DNA of 64,000 nucleotides from Mycobacterium barrassiae (GTDB lineage Bacteria; Actinomycetota; Actinomycetes; Mycobacteriales; Mycobacteriaceae): NCBI RefSeq assembly GCF_025822765.1, contig NZ_JACKUK010000014.1:217490-281489 (forward strand), in the 5' to 3' direction. The position numbers and the translations under genes were made by a program. Positions 18,363-30,044 of the stretch are shown here, piece by piece. The notes under the pieces are model-generated. The model had not been told where the DNA came from. It made no database searches and saw only the letters and a program-made list of their open reading frames with translations. Numbering within the stretch: the first letter of the stretch is position 1; every line of letters begins with the position of its first letter.

Positions 18363-18388
18363 TGGCCTGACCCTCGTGGGTCAGGCCA
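18363..18388. terminator. Perfect 11-bp hairpin terminator
   Basis: TGGCCTGACCC (18363-18373), loop TCGT, GGGTCAGGCCA (18378-18388). It lies 31 bp after the SDR stop and before the convergent PAC2 gene, so it can serve both transcripts. No U-tract follows. Confidence 0.85.
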
Positions 18389-18390
18389 CC

Positions 18391-18448
18391 GCTGGTTCAA
18401 CGGGGGCTACCGCCCACAGTGCTGGTCCATCGGGCTACCGCCCGAAGC
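18391..18448. repeat. Imperfect tandem duplication over the end of the PAC2 gene
   Basis: Two adjacent units of about 30 bp start GCTGGTTCAACGGGGGCTAC (18391) and GCTGGTCCATCGGGCTAC (18421) and share the CTACCGCCC core. The second unit contains the stop codon and last codons of the PAC2-family gene (on the - strand); the first is a diverged copy just downstream of that stop. Confidence 0.6.
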
Positions 18449-19328
18449 CTGGCCCGCGTCGACGCAGATACCGCTCGAACTCGGCGGCCAGCGCGTCGCC
18501 GTCGATCTTGCCGATCGCCTCATGCATGTCCACCTCGGCGTCGCCACGTTCCTCCAGTGACTGCACGTATTCGGCGATGTCGTCATCCTCGGTGGTCATC
18601 TCGGTGACGGCCATCTCCCACTCTTCGGCCTGCGTCGGCAGGTCGGCGAGCGGCACCTCGATGTCGAGTACGTCTTCGACCCGGCGCAGCAGCGCCACGG
18701 TGGCCTTGGGGTTCGGCGGCTGCGAGACGTAATGGGGCACCGCCGCCCAGAACGTCACCGCCGGGATACCGGCTTGCACACACGCATCCTGGAACACCCC
18801 GGCGATGCCCGTCGGTCCTTCGTACCGCGTCTCCTCCAACCCGAAGACCCTCGCGGATTCGGGGGAGTACGCCGCGCCGGACACCGGCACCGGACGGGTG
18901 TGCGGCGTGTCGGCCAGCAGCGCACCCAGGATGACGACCGTCTGCACGTTGAGCTTGTCGGCGATCGCGAGCAACTCCGCGCAGAAGGTGCGCCAGCGCA
19001 TGTTGGGCTCCACGCCGTGCATCAGCACGATGTCGCGGTTCGATCCCGGCGGCCTGCAGTGCGAAATCCGCATCGACGGCCACACCAACTCCCGGGTCAC
19101 GCCGTCGACCTGCCGAATCACCGGCCGGTTCACCTGATAGTCGTAGTACGCCTCGTCGTCGATCTCGATGATCGGCTCGGCTTCCCAGATCGCGTCCAGG
19201 TGCTCCAGCGCGTCACTGGCCGCGTCACCTGCGTCATTCCAGCCCTCGAAGGCCGCGACGACGATCGTCTCGCTCAGTTTGGGCAGGTCGGGCGGTTTGG
19301 GGTAGCCGCTCGCATCCGACGGGGTCAC
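18435..19328 (-). CDS. PAC2-family protein (Rv2125-type)
   Basis: 297 residues from GTG 19328. The PAC2 (proteasome assembly chaperone 2-like) family is indicated by ETIVVAAFEGWNDAGDAA near residue 20, LMHGVEPNMRWRTF, ALLADTPHTRPVPV and EGPTGIAGVFQDAC, plus an acidic C-terminus ending RRRGPGFGR. Bacterial PAC2 proteins are not proven proteasome chaperones, but proteasome genes do lie about 15 kb away. Cytosolic, no membrane segment. The gene is convergent with the SDR gene and divergent from the metH leader region. Confidence 0.87.
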   Translation of the reverse strand: MTPSDASGYPKPPDLPKLSETIVVAAFEGWNDAGDAASDALEHLDAIWEAEPIIEIDDEAYYDYQVNRPVIRQVDGVTRELVWPSMRISHCRPPGSNRDIVLMHGVEPNMRWRTFCAELLAIADKLNVQTVVILGALLADTPHTRPVPVSGAAYSPESARVFGLEETRYEGPTGIAGVFQDACVQAGIPAVTFWAAVPHYVSQPPNPKATVALLRRVEDVLDIEVPLADLPTQAEEWEMAVTEMTTEDDDIAEYVQSLEERGDAEVDMHEAIGKIDGDALAAEFERYLRRRGPGFGR

Positions 19329-19409
19329 AAGGCCAGCGTAAGCCCTGTATGGCGGCTAGGAGCGGCATCGCCACACGGGTTGATTCGCCAAAACGACTAC
19401 CCTGGCTTT

Positions 19410-19556
19410 GTGACTGTTGTGAACGATCGCACCGACGACGCCGATTTGGTCGGCGCCGCCTCGACGCGGGTCCCGGTGGGCGGTTACAACCAGCTCCTCA
19501 GCGCCACGTATGCCGGCGTGGTCGAAACGAAATACGTTCGGCTGCAATCTGGTTAG
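19410..19556 (+). CDS. Possible 48-residue leaderless small protein
   Basis: An open frame GTG 19410 to TAG 19554-19556 encodes VTVVNDRTDDADLVGAAS then a GGYNQLLSATYAG middle and ends YVRLQSG. About three quarters of third codon positions are G or C, as in real genes here. A TACCCT (-10, TANNNT form) at 19398-19403 places the expected transcript start on the GTG itself, the usual arrangement of mycobacterial leaderless messages. No ribosome site is visible. No family is recognised. It lies between the divergent PAC2 gene and the metH promoter. Could also be chance. Confidence 0.45.
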   Translation: MTVVNDRTDDADLVGAASTRVPVGGYNQLLSATYAGVVETKYVRLQSG

Positions 19557-19658
19557 GCCTGGTGACGACGACTGATCCGACGGGACTCTGCTCTGCAGCG
19601 GGGTCGCTGCCGGTCGCGGCGATGACATGGGCGTCCACACGTCGATCCGAAGACGACG

Positions 19659-19664
19659 TAGACT
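19659..19664 (+). promoter_or_regulatory. Probable metH promoter -10 element (TAGACT)
   Basis: TAGACT fits the mycobacterial TANNNT -10 rule. Seven bases downstream is G19671, which is exactly the first base of the riboswitch's pseudoknot strand, so transcription would begin with the aptamer. No good -35 is seen at the usual spacing, which is common for mycobacterial SigA promoters. The rest of 19557-19658 shows nothing I can name. Confidence 0.5.
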
Positions 19665-19670
19665 TTTCTG

Positions 19671-19757
19671 GTCGAGAGGCGTTGCAACGGTTCCCGGTGA
19701 CAACCGGTGACCGCCACGCTCGGCAGAGACAAGGACGCCTTCCGTTAAGGAAGGAAC
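19671..19757 (+). promoter_or_regulatory. S-adenosylhomocysteine (SAH) riboswitch controlling metH translation
   Basis: The leader folds like the SAH aptamer class. P4 pseudoknot: GTCGAG (19671-19676) with CTCGGC (19719-19724). P1: AGGCGT (19677-19682) with ACGCCT (19735-19740). P2: CGGT (19688-19691)/ACCG (19710-19713) with inner CCGGT/ACCGG (19694-19698/19703-19707). Conserved single-stranded parts TGCAACGG and CCGCCA-GCTCGG resemble the known consensus. The expression platform is visible: CCTTCC (19738-19743) can pair with GGAAGG (19749-19754), which is the metH ribosome site. P1 and this stem share bases 19738-19740, so SAH binding should free the site and turn metH on. Confidence 0.85.
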
Positions 19758-19761
19758 GTAC

Positions 19762-23508
<3,747 letters not shown>

Positions 23509-23531
23509 GAGTCAACGGCCACAAGGCTTTT

Positions 23532-23572
23532 CGTGTGGCGCCGCGATCGTGGACTGTGGTCCCGGCCACACG
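23532..23572. terminator. Hairpin after metH
   Basis: CGTGTGGC (23532-23539) and GCCACACG (23565-23572) are perfect complements separated by a 25-nt loop. The stem begins 24 bp after the metH stop and precedes the HAD gene, so it may end the metH transcript. Confidence 0.45.
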
Positions 23573-23611
23573 GATTTCGTGCTCGCAGTCGATGAGTGAG
23601 ACAATTCGGTT

Positions 23612-24295
23612 ATGCGTGCGGTGCTGTTCGACATGGACGGCACCCTCGTCGACTCCGAAAAGCTCTGGGACATCTCGATGCACGAGCTCTACGCGCGCCT
23701 CGGCGGTGTCCTGACCCCTGAGGTGCGTGAGTCGACGGTCGGCGGTTCAGCGGAGAGTGTCATGACGACCGTCTACAACGATCTCGGTCTGGACCCCGAC
23801 CCCGCGGCCATGGCTGAGTCCGCGGACTGGTTGCACGACAGAACTGGTGAACTGTTCGAAGCCGGTCTGCCTTGGCTGCCGGGCGCACGTGAGCTGCTCG
23901 ACGCGCTTCTCGCCGACGGCGTCCCGATGGCGTTGGTGACCAACACCCGCCGCGTTCTCACCGAGCAGGCGCTGAAAAGTATTGGTCGGCATTACTTCTC
24001 CGCATCGGTGTGCGGTGACGAGGTGCGCCGCGCCAAACCCGAACCCGACATCTACGCCCGTGCCGCGGAGCTGTTGGGCTTCGCTCCGGCGCAATGTCTG
24101 GCGATCGAGGATTCGGTGACCGGCACGGCTGCGGCGGAGGCCGCGGGATGCCCGGTGCTGGTGGTGCCCAACGACGTTGCTGTGCCGTCCGGTCCGCGGC
24201 GCCGGCAAATCCCGTCGCTGGCCCACGTGTCGGTCTCTGACCTACGGATTGCACATACCGAACTGAGTTCACAGTTGGGGGAACGCACCGCCTGA
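23612..24295 (+). CDS. HAD-superfamily hydrolase (phosphatase/phosphomutase-like)
   Basis: 227 residues. Motif I FDMDGTLVDSE at residues 5-15 (two Asp), motif II Thr in ALVTNTRRVL near 110, Lys in RRAKPEPDIY near 143 and motif IV in AIEDSVTG near 165 complete the catalytic set; a helical cap lies between motifs I and II, as in beta-phosphoglucomutase and sugar phosphatases. The ATG at 23612 is six bases after GACAAT, so a leaderless message is possible. It precedes a sugar-porter gene, which may hint at a sugar phosphate substrate; this is a guess. Confidence 0.87.
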   Translation: MRAVLFDMDGTLVDSEKLWDISMHELYARLGGVLTPEVRESTVGGSAESVMTTVYNDLGLDPDPAAMAESADWLHDRTGELFEAGLPWLPGARELLDALLADGVPMALVTNTRRVLTEQALKSIGRHYFSASVCGDEVRRAKPEPDIYARAAELLGFAPAQCLAIEDSVTGTAAAEAAGCPVLVVPNDVAVPSGPRRRQIPSLAHVSVSDLRIAHTELSSQLGERTA

Positions 24296-24353
24296 CAACG
24301 GCATAAGTGATTGAATGTGAAGCCGGTCACGCACAGCTGCGGAAGGCGGTCAT

Positions 24354-25820
24354 ATGACTCACGGGCCCGTCGGGGATTCATCGGCAGGACTGGATTACGA
24401 GGAATCCGAGCACAGCGGTCGCGTGGTCCGCATCGCCGCGGTCGCCGCTCTCGGCGGCCTGCTGTTCGGCTACGACAGTGCGGTCATCAACGGCGCGGTG
24501 TCGGCCGTGGAACACCACTTCGGCATGAGCAAGCTCGCGTTGGGTATCGCGGTCGCAGCAGCGCTCATCGGAGCGGCGGCAGGCGCCGTGGTCGCGGGCC
24601 GGCTGGCGGACAAGATTGGACGCCTGGCGGTCATGAAACTCGCCGCGGTGCTGTTCCTCATCAGCGCCTTCGGCACCGGTCTGGCGACCGGGGTCTGGAT
24701 GTTCGGCCTGTTCCGGGTGATCGGCGGGCTGGGTGTCGGCGTGGCATCCGTCATCGCGCCCGCATACATCGCCGAGACCTCGCCGCCGCGGATCCGGGGC
24801 CGGCTCGGGTCGCTACAGCAGCTCGCGATCGTGACCGGCATCTTCGTGTCGCTGGCTGTCGATGCGCTGTTGGCGCGCCTCGCGGGTGGGGCGCGCGAAG
24901 AGCTGTGGCTGGGTTTGGAGGCATGGCGCTGGATGTTCATCGTGATGGCGGTGCCTGCGGTCCTGTACGGCAGCCTCGCCTTCACGATTCCCGAGTCGCC
25001 GCGTTATCTCGTTGCCACCTTCCGCATTCCGGAGGCCCGCAGGGTGCTGACGAAGTTGCTGGGGGAGAAGAACCTGGAGCTGACGATCACGCGCATCCAG
25101 GAGTCGCTGAAATCCGAGAAGCCGCCGTCATGGTCGGATCTGCGTAAGCCGACCGGAGGCATCTACGGAATCGTCTGGGTGGGCGTATTCCTGTCCGTTT
25201 TCCAGCAATTCGTCGGCATCAACGTGATCTTCTACTACTCGAACGTGCTGTGGGAGTCCGTCGGCTGGGAGGAAAGCCAGGCGTTCACCATCACCGTCGT
25301 CACGTCGGTGACCAACATCGTCACGACCCTCATCGCGATCGCGTTGATCGACAAGATCGGCCGCAAGCCGCTGTTGCTGGTCGGATCGGCGGGCATGGCC
25401 ATCACGCTCGGAACCATGGCGGTGATCTTCGGCACCGCTCCGGTGGTCGACGGCCAACCGGATCCGTCGGCGACGGCGGGGGTGATCGCATTGATTGCGG
25501 CCAACCTGTTCGTCGTCTCGTTCGGCATGTCCTGGGGCCCGGTGGTGTGGGTGCTGCTCGGCGAGATGTTCCCCAACCGCATCCGCGGCGCCGCGCTCGG
25601 ACTGGCCGCCGCAGCCCAGTGGATCGCCAACTGCGCGATCACGGCGTCGTTCCCCGCGCTCGGCGACTTCTCGCTCGGTATCGCGTACGGCTTCTATGCG
25701 ATCTGCGCGGTGCTGTCGTTCCTCTTCGTGTGGCGCTGGGTGGCTGAAACCAAGGGCAAACACCTCGAGGACATGGGCACCGATGTCGTGCACCACCAGG
25801 CGGGTCCGGCCGGACACTGA
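24354..25820 (+). CDS. Sugar porter family MFS transporter
   Basis: 488 residues with 12 predicted membrane helices. Sugar-porter signatures are clear: GGLLFGYDSAVINGA in TM1, GRLADKIGRLAVM after TM2, PESPRYLVA before the central loop, QQFVGINVIFYYS in TM7 and a second DKIGRKPLL in the C-half. The protein probably co-transports a monosaccharide or polyol with protons across the cytoplasmic membrane. Together with the upstream HAD phosphatase gene (58 bp away) it forms a small unit inserted between metH and hisE relative to the M. tuberculosis order I recall. Confidence 0.92.
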   Translation: MTHGPVGDSSAGLDYEESEHSGRVVRIAAVAALGGLLFGYDSAVINGAVSAVEHHFGMSKLALGIAVAAALIGAAAGAVVAGRLADKIGRLAVMKLAAVLFLISAFGTGLATGVWMFGLFRVIGGLGVGVASVIAPAYIAETSPPRIRGRLGSLQQLAIVTGIFVSLAVDALLARLAGGAREELWLGLEAWRWMFIVMAVPAVLYGSLAFTIPESPRYLVATFRIPEARRVLTKLLGEKNLELTITRIQESLKSEKPPSWSDLRKPTGGIYGIVWVGVFLSVFQQFVGINVIFYYSNVLWESVGWEESQAFTITVVTSVTNIVTTLIAIALIDKIGRKPLLLVGSAGMAITLGTMAVIFGTAPVVDGQPDPSATAGVIALIAANLFVVSFGMSWGPVVWVLLGEMFPNRIRGAALGLAAAAQWIANCAITASFPALGDFSLGIAYGFYAICAVLSFLFVWRWVAETKGKHLEDMGTDVVHHQAGPAGH

Positions 25821-25859
25821 CCGCAGCGGGTAAACCGGCGTGACCGCACCACGCGCGAC

Positions 25860-26141
25860 GTGAAACAATCGCCTGCCGTGAAGACCTTCGACGCCCTGTT
25901 CGCTGAATTGAGCGAGCGTGCCCGCACCCGGCCGCCCGGCAGCGGCACCGTGGCCGCGCTGGACGGCGGTGTACACGGGCTCGGCAAGAAGGTTCTGGAA
26001 GAGGCCGGCGAGGTATGGCTGGCGGCCGAACACGAGGGCGACGAACAGCTGGCCGAAGAGATCAGCCAGTTGCTGTACTGGACGCAGGTGCTGATGATCT
26101 CCCGCGGCCTCACCCTCGATGACGTGTACTCGAAACTGTGA
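25860..26141 (+). CDS. hisE: Phosphoribosyl-ATP diphosphatase
   Basis: 93 residues, the same length as the M. tuberculosis protein. Helical MazG-like fold with [16 protein letters not shown] and [15 protein letters not shown], whose Glu and Asp-type residues bind metal. It removes pyrophosphate from phosphoribosyl-ATP in step 2 of histidine synthesis. GTG 25860 is used; GTG 25878 is a shorter alternative. Its stop overlaps the hisG GTG by 4 bp (GTGA), so the pair is translationally coupled. Confidence 0.95.
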   Translation: MKQSPAVKTFDALFAELSERARTRPPGSGTVAALDGGVHGLGKKVLEEAGEVWLAAEHEGDEQLAEEISQLLYWTQVLMISRGLTLDDVYSKL

Positions 26142-27007
26142 GCGCCACGCTGCGCGTCGCCGTGCCCAACAAGGGGACGCTTTCCGAATCGGCCGCCGAG
26201 ATCCTGTCGGAGGCCGGCTACCGGCGCCGCACCGACCCCAAGGATCTGACGGTCATCGATCCGGCGAACAACGTCGAATTCTTCTTCCTGCGGCCGAAGG
26301 ACATTGCGATCTACGTCGGTTCCGGACAGCTGGATTTCGGTATCACGGGCCGCGATCTGGCGTGGGAATCCGACGCTCCGGTGCGGGAGCGACTCGCCCT
26401 TGGCTTCGGGTCGTCGACGTTCCGTTACGCGGGACCTGCCGATGCGCAGTGGAGTGTCGAGGATCTTGCGGGTAAGCGAATCGCGACGGCGTTTCCCAAC
26501 CTGGTGCGAAAAGACCTCGCCGCAAGGGGGATTGAGGCGACGGTCATTCGACTCGACGGTGCGGTGGAGATCTCTGTGCAGCTCGGCGTTGCCGATGCGA
26601 TCGCAGACGTGGTCGGCTCGGGTCGCACTCTGCGGCTGCACAACCTCGCGGCCTTCGGGGAACCCCTGTGTGATTCGGAGGCGGTGCTCATCGAGCGCAC
26701 CGACGTCGACGACGAGCCGGCCGAAATCACGCTTGCCCGCGACCAACTGGCAGCGCGTGTCCAGGGCGTCGTGTTCGGACAGCAATATCTGATGCTCGAC
26801 TACGACTGTCCGCGCACCGTGCTCGAAGAAGCCAGCGCGGTCACCCCGGGTCTGGAGTCGCCCACCATCGCGCCGCTCGCCGATCCGGCGTGGGTGGCGG
26901 TGCGGGCGCTGGTGCCTCGACGCGACGTCAACGACATCATGGACAAACTCGCGGCGATCGGCGCCAAGGCGATACTGGCGTCGGACATCCGGTTCTGCCG
27001 CTTCTGA
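26138..27007 (+). CDS. hisG: ATP phosphoribosyltransferase, long form
   Basis: 289 residues. Starts [17 protein letters not shown] after a short leader; contains [17 protein letters not shown], the PRPP-binding region [14 protein letters not shown] and the C-terminal ACT-like regulatory domain (VALGE-type end [21 protein letters not shown], then SDIRFCRF). The long form is feedback-inhibited by histidine without HisZ. It catalyses the first step of histidine synthesis; the order hisE-hisG is the usual mycobacterial pair apart from the main his operon. Confidence 0.97.
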   Translation: MSATLRVAVPNKGTLSESAAEILSEAGYRRRTDPKDLTVIDPANNVEFFFLRPKDIAIYVGSGQLDFGITGRDLAWESDAPVRERLALGFGSSTFRYAGPADAQWSVEDLAGKRIATAFPNLVRKDLAARGIEATVIRLDGAVEISVQLGVADAIADVVGSGRTLRLHNLAAFGEPLCDSEAVLIERTDVDDEPAEITLARDQLAARVQGVVFGQQYLMLDYDCPRTVLEEASAVTPGLESPTIAPLADPAWVAVRALVPRRDVNDIMDKLAAIGAKAILASDIRFCRF

Positions 27008-27076
27008 TTCGGCAGGTCATGCCCAGCTAACCGTGTTAGCGTCCGGGGATCGTCTTCTCCCGGTACGGAGGTTGGC

Positions 27077-27559
27077 ATGACGCATTTCCTCGTTCTCGTG
27101 CTCGCTCTGCTGATCGGCGTGATCGCCGGGTTGCGGGCGATGACCGCCCCGGCGGTAATCGCCTGGGGGGCTCTGCTCGGGTGGATCAACCTCGACGGCA
27201 AGTGGTCGGAATGGGTGGCGCACCCGATCACCGTCACCGTCCTCACAATCTTCCTGCTCGTCGAACTGGTCACCGACCAGCTTCCGAAGACGCCCAGTCG
27301 TAAGACGGCACCGCAGTTCATCACCAGGCTCATCATGGGTGGGTTCGCAGGTGCGGTGATCGGCAGCGCGTTCTTCCACACTTTCAGTGCACTCGGCGCC
27401 GGCATCGTCGGCGCGGTGTTGGGCACACTGGGCGGAGCGGCGGTCAGAACGAAGCTCTATGAAGCCAACAACGGCAAGGACCGGCCGGGCGCCTTCCTCG
27501 AGGACGTGGTGGCGGTGGGCGGCGGCTTCCTGATCGCCTTCCTGGTCAGCTTCGTCTGA
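27077..27559 (+). CDS. DUF4126 family membrane protein (Rv2120c-type)
   Basis: 160 residues with four hydrophobic helices. The family pattern is visible: LALLIGVIAGLRAMTAPAV at the N-terminus, LVELVTDQLPKTPSR in the middle and GAVLGTLGGAAVRTKLY, ending in a GGGFLIAFLVS helix. A strong ribosome site (ACGGAGG) precedes the ATG. The TDQLPKTPSRK segment is strongly conserved among DUF4126 members. No known function; position after hisG matches M. tuberculosis. Confidence 0.85.
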   Translation: MTHFLVLVLALLIGVIAGLRAMTAPAVIAWGALLGWINLDGKWSEWVAHPITVTVLTIFLLVELVTDQLPKTPSRKTAPQFITRLIMGGFAGAVIGSAFFHTFSALGAGIVGAVLGTLGGAAVRTKLYEANNGKDRPGAFLEDVVAVGGGFLIAFLVSFV

Positions 27560-27569
27560 ACCGCGTTCT

Positions 27570-28940
27570 ATGACCGAAACATTCGACGCAATCATCATCG
27601 GCGCCGGCCAGGCCGGGCCGCCGCTGGCAGGCCGGTTGACCGAAGCCGGTCACACCGTCGCCGTGATCGAACGCAAGCTCGTCGGCGGGACCTGCGTCAA
27701 CTACGGCTGCATTCCCACCAAGACACTGGTAGCCAGTGCGCACGCCGCCCACGTCGCACGCCGAGGAGCCGAATTCGGCATCGGCACAGGCGATATCAGC
27801 ATCGATATAGCCGCAGTCAAGGCACGCAAGGACAAGATCGTGCGCGGTGACCGCGAGGGCGTCGAGTCCTGGCTGGAGGGCATGAAGGGCGCGACGTTCA
27901 TCCGCGGTCACGCCCGCTTCGAAAGCCCGCACACGGTGAGGGTGGACGACCGGTTGCTCGAGGCCGACAAGATATTCCTCAATGTCGGCGGCCGGGCGGT
28001 GGCCCCGTCCATGCCGGGGCTCTCCGAGATCGACTACATGACGAATATCGGCATCCTCGAACTCGACACCGTGCCAGAACATCTGGCCATCGTCGGCGGG
28101 AGCTACATCGCCTTGGAGTTCGCCCAGATGTACCGCCGCTTCGGTGCCCGGGTGACGGTGATCGAGAAGGGTCCGCGACTGACCTCCCGGGAGGACGAGG
28201 ACGTTTCCGCGACCATCAAGGAGATCCTGGAGGCCGAGGGCATCGACGTGGTCGTCGACGCCACTGATATCCGATTCGCCAAGCGCGGCAACGGCTTCGA
28301 GGTCACTCCGCGCGATGGTGCACAGCCGATCGCCGGCACCCATCTGCTGATGGCCGTCGGACGTCAACCCAACACCGACGACCTGGGCCTCGACGCGGCG
28401 GGTGTGGAGACTGACCACCGCGGTTACATCGTCGTCGACGACCAGCTGCGCACGAACGTCGAACACATCTGGGCGATGGGGGACTGCAACGGTCGCGGAG
28501 CGTTCACCCACACCTCCTACAACGACTTCGAGATCGTCGCGGCGAATCTGCTCGATGATGATCCGCGGCGGGTGAGCGATCGAGTCACCACGTACGCGCT
28601 TTACATCGACCCGCCTCTGGGGCGCGCCGGTATGACGGTCGACGAGGTTCGCAAATCGGGACGAAAGGCGTTGGTGGGCAAACGGCCGATGACGCGCGTC
28701 GGCCGCGCTGTCGAGAAGGGGGAGACGCAGGGGTTCATGAAGATCGTCGTCGACGCGGAGTCCGAGCAGATCCTCGGCGCAGCGATCCTCGGCGTCGGCG
28801 GTGATGAGGTCATCCACTCAATCCTCGACATCATGACCGCCAAAAAGCCCTACACCGCGATATCCCGGACCATGCACATCCATCCGACCGTCAGTGAGCT
28901 GGTGCCGACGATGCTCCAGGAACTGAAGCCGCTGGACTAG
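27570..28940 (+). CDS. FAD-dependent pyridine nucleotide-disulphide oxidoreductase (Mer/Lpd-like)
   Basis: 456 residues. FAD loop GAGQAGPPLAGRLTEAG at 11-27, redox pair Cys42/Cys47 in GGTCVNYGCIPTK, NAD(P) loop VGGSYIALEFAQMY near 177, second FAD motif IWAMGDCNGRGAFTH near 303 and the catalytic HIHPTVSE near the C-terminus. It lacks both the N-terminal metal-binding domain and the C-terminal Cys pair of true mercuric reductases, so mercury reduction is unlikely; it is probably a disulphide or small-thiol/quinone reductase. Its end overlaps the convergent flavodoxin-like gene by 50 bp. I do not recall it at this place in M. tuberculosis. Confidence 0.85.
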   Translation: MTETFDAIIIGAGQAGPPLAGRLTEAGHTVAVIERKLVGGTCVNYGCIPTKTLVASAHAAHVARRGAEFGIGTGDISIDIAAVKARKDKIVRGDREGVESWLEGMKGATFIRGHARFESPHTVRVDDRLLEADKIFLNVGGRAVAPSMPGLSEIDYMTNIGILELDTVPEHLAIVGGSYIALEFAQMYRRFGARVTVIEKGPRLTSREDEDVSATIKEILEAEGIDVVVDATDIRFAKRGNGFEVTPRDGAQPIAGTHLLMAVGRQPNTDDLGLDAAGVETDHRGYIVVDDQLRTNVEHIWAMGDCNGRGAFTHTSYNDFEIVAANLLDDDPRRVSDRVTTYALYIDPPLGRAGMTVDEVRKSGRKALVGKRPMTRVGRAVEKGETQGFMKIVVDAESEQILGAAILGVGGDEVIHSILDIMTAKKPYTAISRTMHIHPTVSELVPTMLQELKPLD

Positions 28941-29538
28941 CGGCACGTCCGACGTTGAGCTGCCGCGTGACGTGCGCGACGCGCCATCCGAGATGGCGAC
29001 ACGTCCGAACATCGGAGGGATGGACCGCATCCGAGTTCGCGTCGATGTTGGTCTGTGCGCCCGCACCGATGAAGAAACCCAGGCGATTGAGGTCGTCCTC
29101 GCTGCTGGTCGAGCTGTTCCAGCCGGGAGGAAGGCCGAGATTGACCCAGTGCATGTGGTGCTGGGCCGCGAAAACCGCCAGGGACAGCAGGGTATTCAGC
29201 TTGTCGCCGCTCTTGCCCCCGGAGTTGGTGAACCCCGCCGCAACCTTGTCGCGCCAGGTGCCCTCGATGCAGCGACGACCGGTCTGCTCGGCGAACGATT
29301 GAAACGCCGCCGACACGTTGCCCATGTAGGTTGCGGAGCCGAACACGATGCCGTCCGCCGAGTCGAGTACGTCCCAATCCGTTTCGCCCATCCGGTCGAC
29401 GGCGATCATCGTCACGTCAGCGCCGGCCTCCGATGCGCCGGCAGGGACGGCTGCGGCGAGCGTCGCGGTGTGTCCGAACCCTGAGTGGTATGCGATCGCC
29501 AAGCTGGGTGCGGCGATATCGAACCCGTTGTGTGTCAT
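28891..29538 (-). CDS. Flavodoxin/NADPH-dependent FMN reductase family protein (WrbA-like)
   Basis: 215 residues from ATG 29538. The FMN-phosphate loop is AYHSGFGHTATLA near residues 15-27; DGIVFGSATYMGNVSAAFQ and FTNSGGKSGDKLNTLL are the other FMN contacts of flavodoxin-like NAD(P)H:quinone reductases, and AAQHHMHWVNLG follows. A Pro/Ala/Ser tail overlaps the oxidoreductase gene in the other strand. The start overlaps the SRPBCC stop (ATGA), so it is the third gene of an arsR-SRPBCC-flavodoxin operon. Possible quinone or FMN reductase acting in the cytoplasm. Confidence 0.83.
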   Translation of the reverse strand: MTHNGFDIAAPSLAIAYHSGFGHTATLAAAVPAGASEAGADVTMIAVDRMGETDWDVLDSADGIVFGSATYMGNVSAAFQSFAEQTGRRCIEGTWRDKVAAGFTNSGGKSGDKLNTLLSLAVFAAQHHMHWVNLGLPPGWNSSTSSEDDLNRLGFFIGAGAQTNIDANSDAVHPSDVRTCRHLGWRVAHVTRQLNVGRAASPAASVPGASSAPAH

Positions 29539-30044
29539 GTGTGTTCGCCTCCGGTGTTCAGTGATGAGATGACCTCGAGGCGGCGTTGCGTCCAGTCGGG
29601 CAGCTCGTCGCCGGCGAGGTAGGCTTCCAGGCGATCGAGGAAAGCGTGTGTGCCGCCGCGGAATCCGCCGGCATTGCGCACACCGAGCCCGCGATGTGTA
29701 AAGCGCAGCAGGGTGCCGTCGCCGTCGGCGGTGAGCTCGTAGCGCACGACACCGTCCTCGACGATGGGTTGCTTCCATTCGTGTTCGAGCACGTGGGGCG
29801 GATCCCACACCAGGATGCGGCCCGTCATTCGTTTGCGCTCGGGCGGCAGCGGCGGGGCTGTCGCCACCATGTCGATGCTTCCGCCTTCGCGACCGTCGAT
29901 CGTCGTGACGCCGAACCACTGCTCGCGTTCGGCGGGATCGGTGATCGCCGACCACACCGCCTCGACGGGGAAGGGCAGTCGGCGTTCGAAGGTGAGCACC
30001 GCCCGGTCGCCGTCGACCGTGAGTCGTCCTTCGCGACCGGTCAT
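29535..30044 (-). CDS. SRPBCC / AHSA1-type ligand-binding protein
   Basis: 169 residues from ATG 30044, which overlaps the arsR stop (ATGA); the coupling fixes the start. Helix-grip features: RRLPFPVEAVWSAITDPAER near 24-43, GRILVWDPPHVLEHEW near 78, and GTLLRFTHRGLG near 110, then a long C-terminal helix (FLDRLEAYLAGDELPDW). AHSA1-like genes are very often coupled to an ArsR gene like this one; their ligand or client is generally unknown. Cytosolic. Confidence 0.85.
   Translation of the reverse strand: MTGREGRLTVDGDRAVLTFERRLPFPVEAVWSAITDPAEREQWFGVTTIDGREGGSIDMVATAPPLPPERKRMTGRILVWDPPHVLEHEWKQPIVEDGVVRYELTADGDGTLLRFTHRGLGVRNAGGFRGGTHAFLDRLEAYLAGDELPDWTQRRLEVISSLNTGGEHT

Noticed and set aside
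19557-19761. A cobalamin or SAM-IV riboswitch ahead of metH
   Set aside because: No B12-box or SAM-IV core could be found, whereas the SAH stems and joining bases fit closely.
27570-28940. Mercuric reductase as the product of the oxidoreductase gene
   Set aside because: No N-terminal metal-binding domain, no C-terminal Cys pair and no mer operon genes; only the shared class I redox pair is present.
28891-29955. A longer form of the flavodoxin-like gene reaching into the SRPBCC gene
   Set aside because: The extra N-terminus is Arg/His-rich shadow; ATG 29538 is coupled to the SRPBCC stop and precedes the FMN loop correctly.
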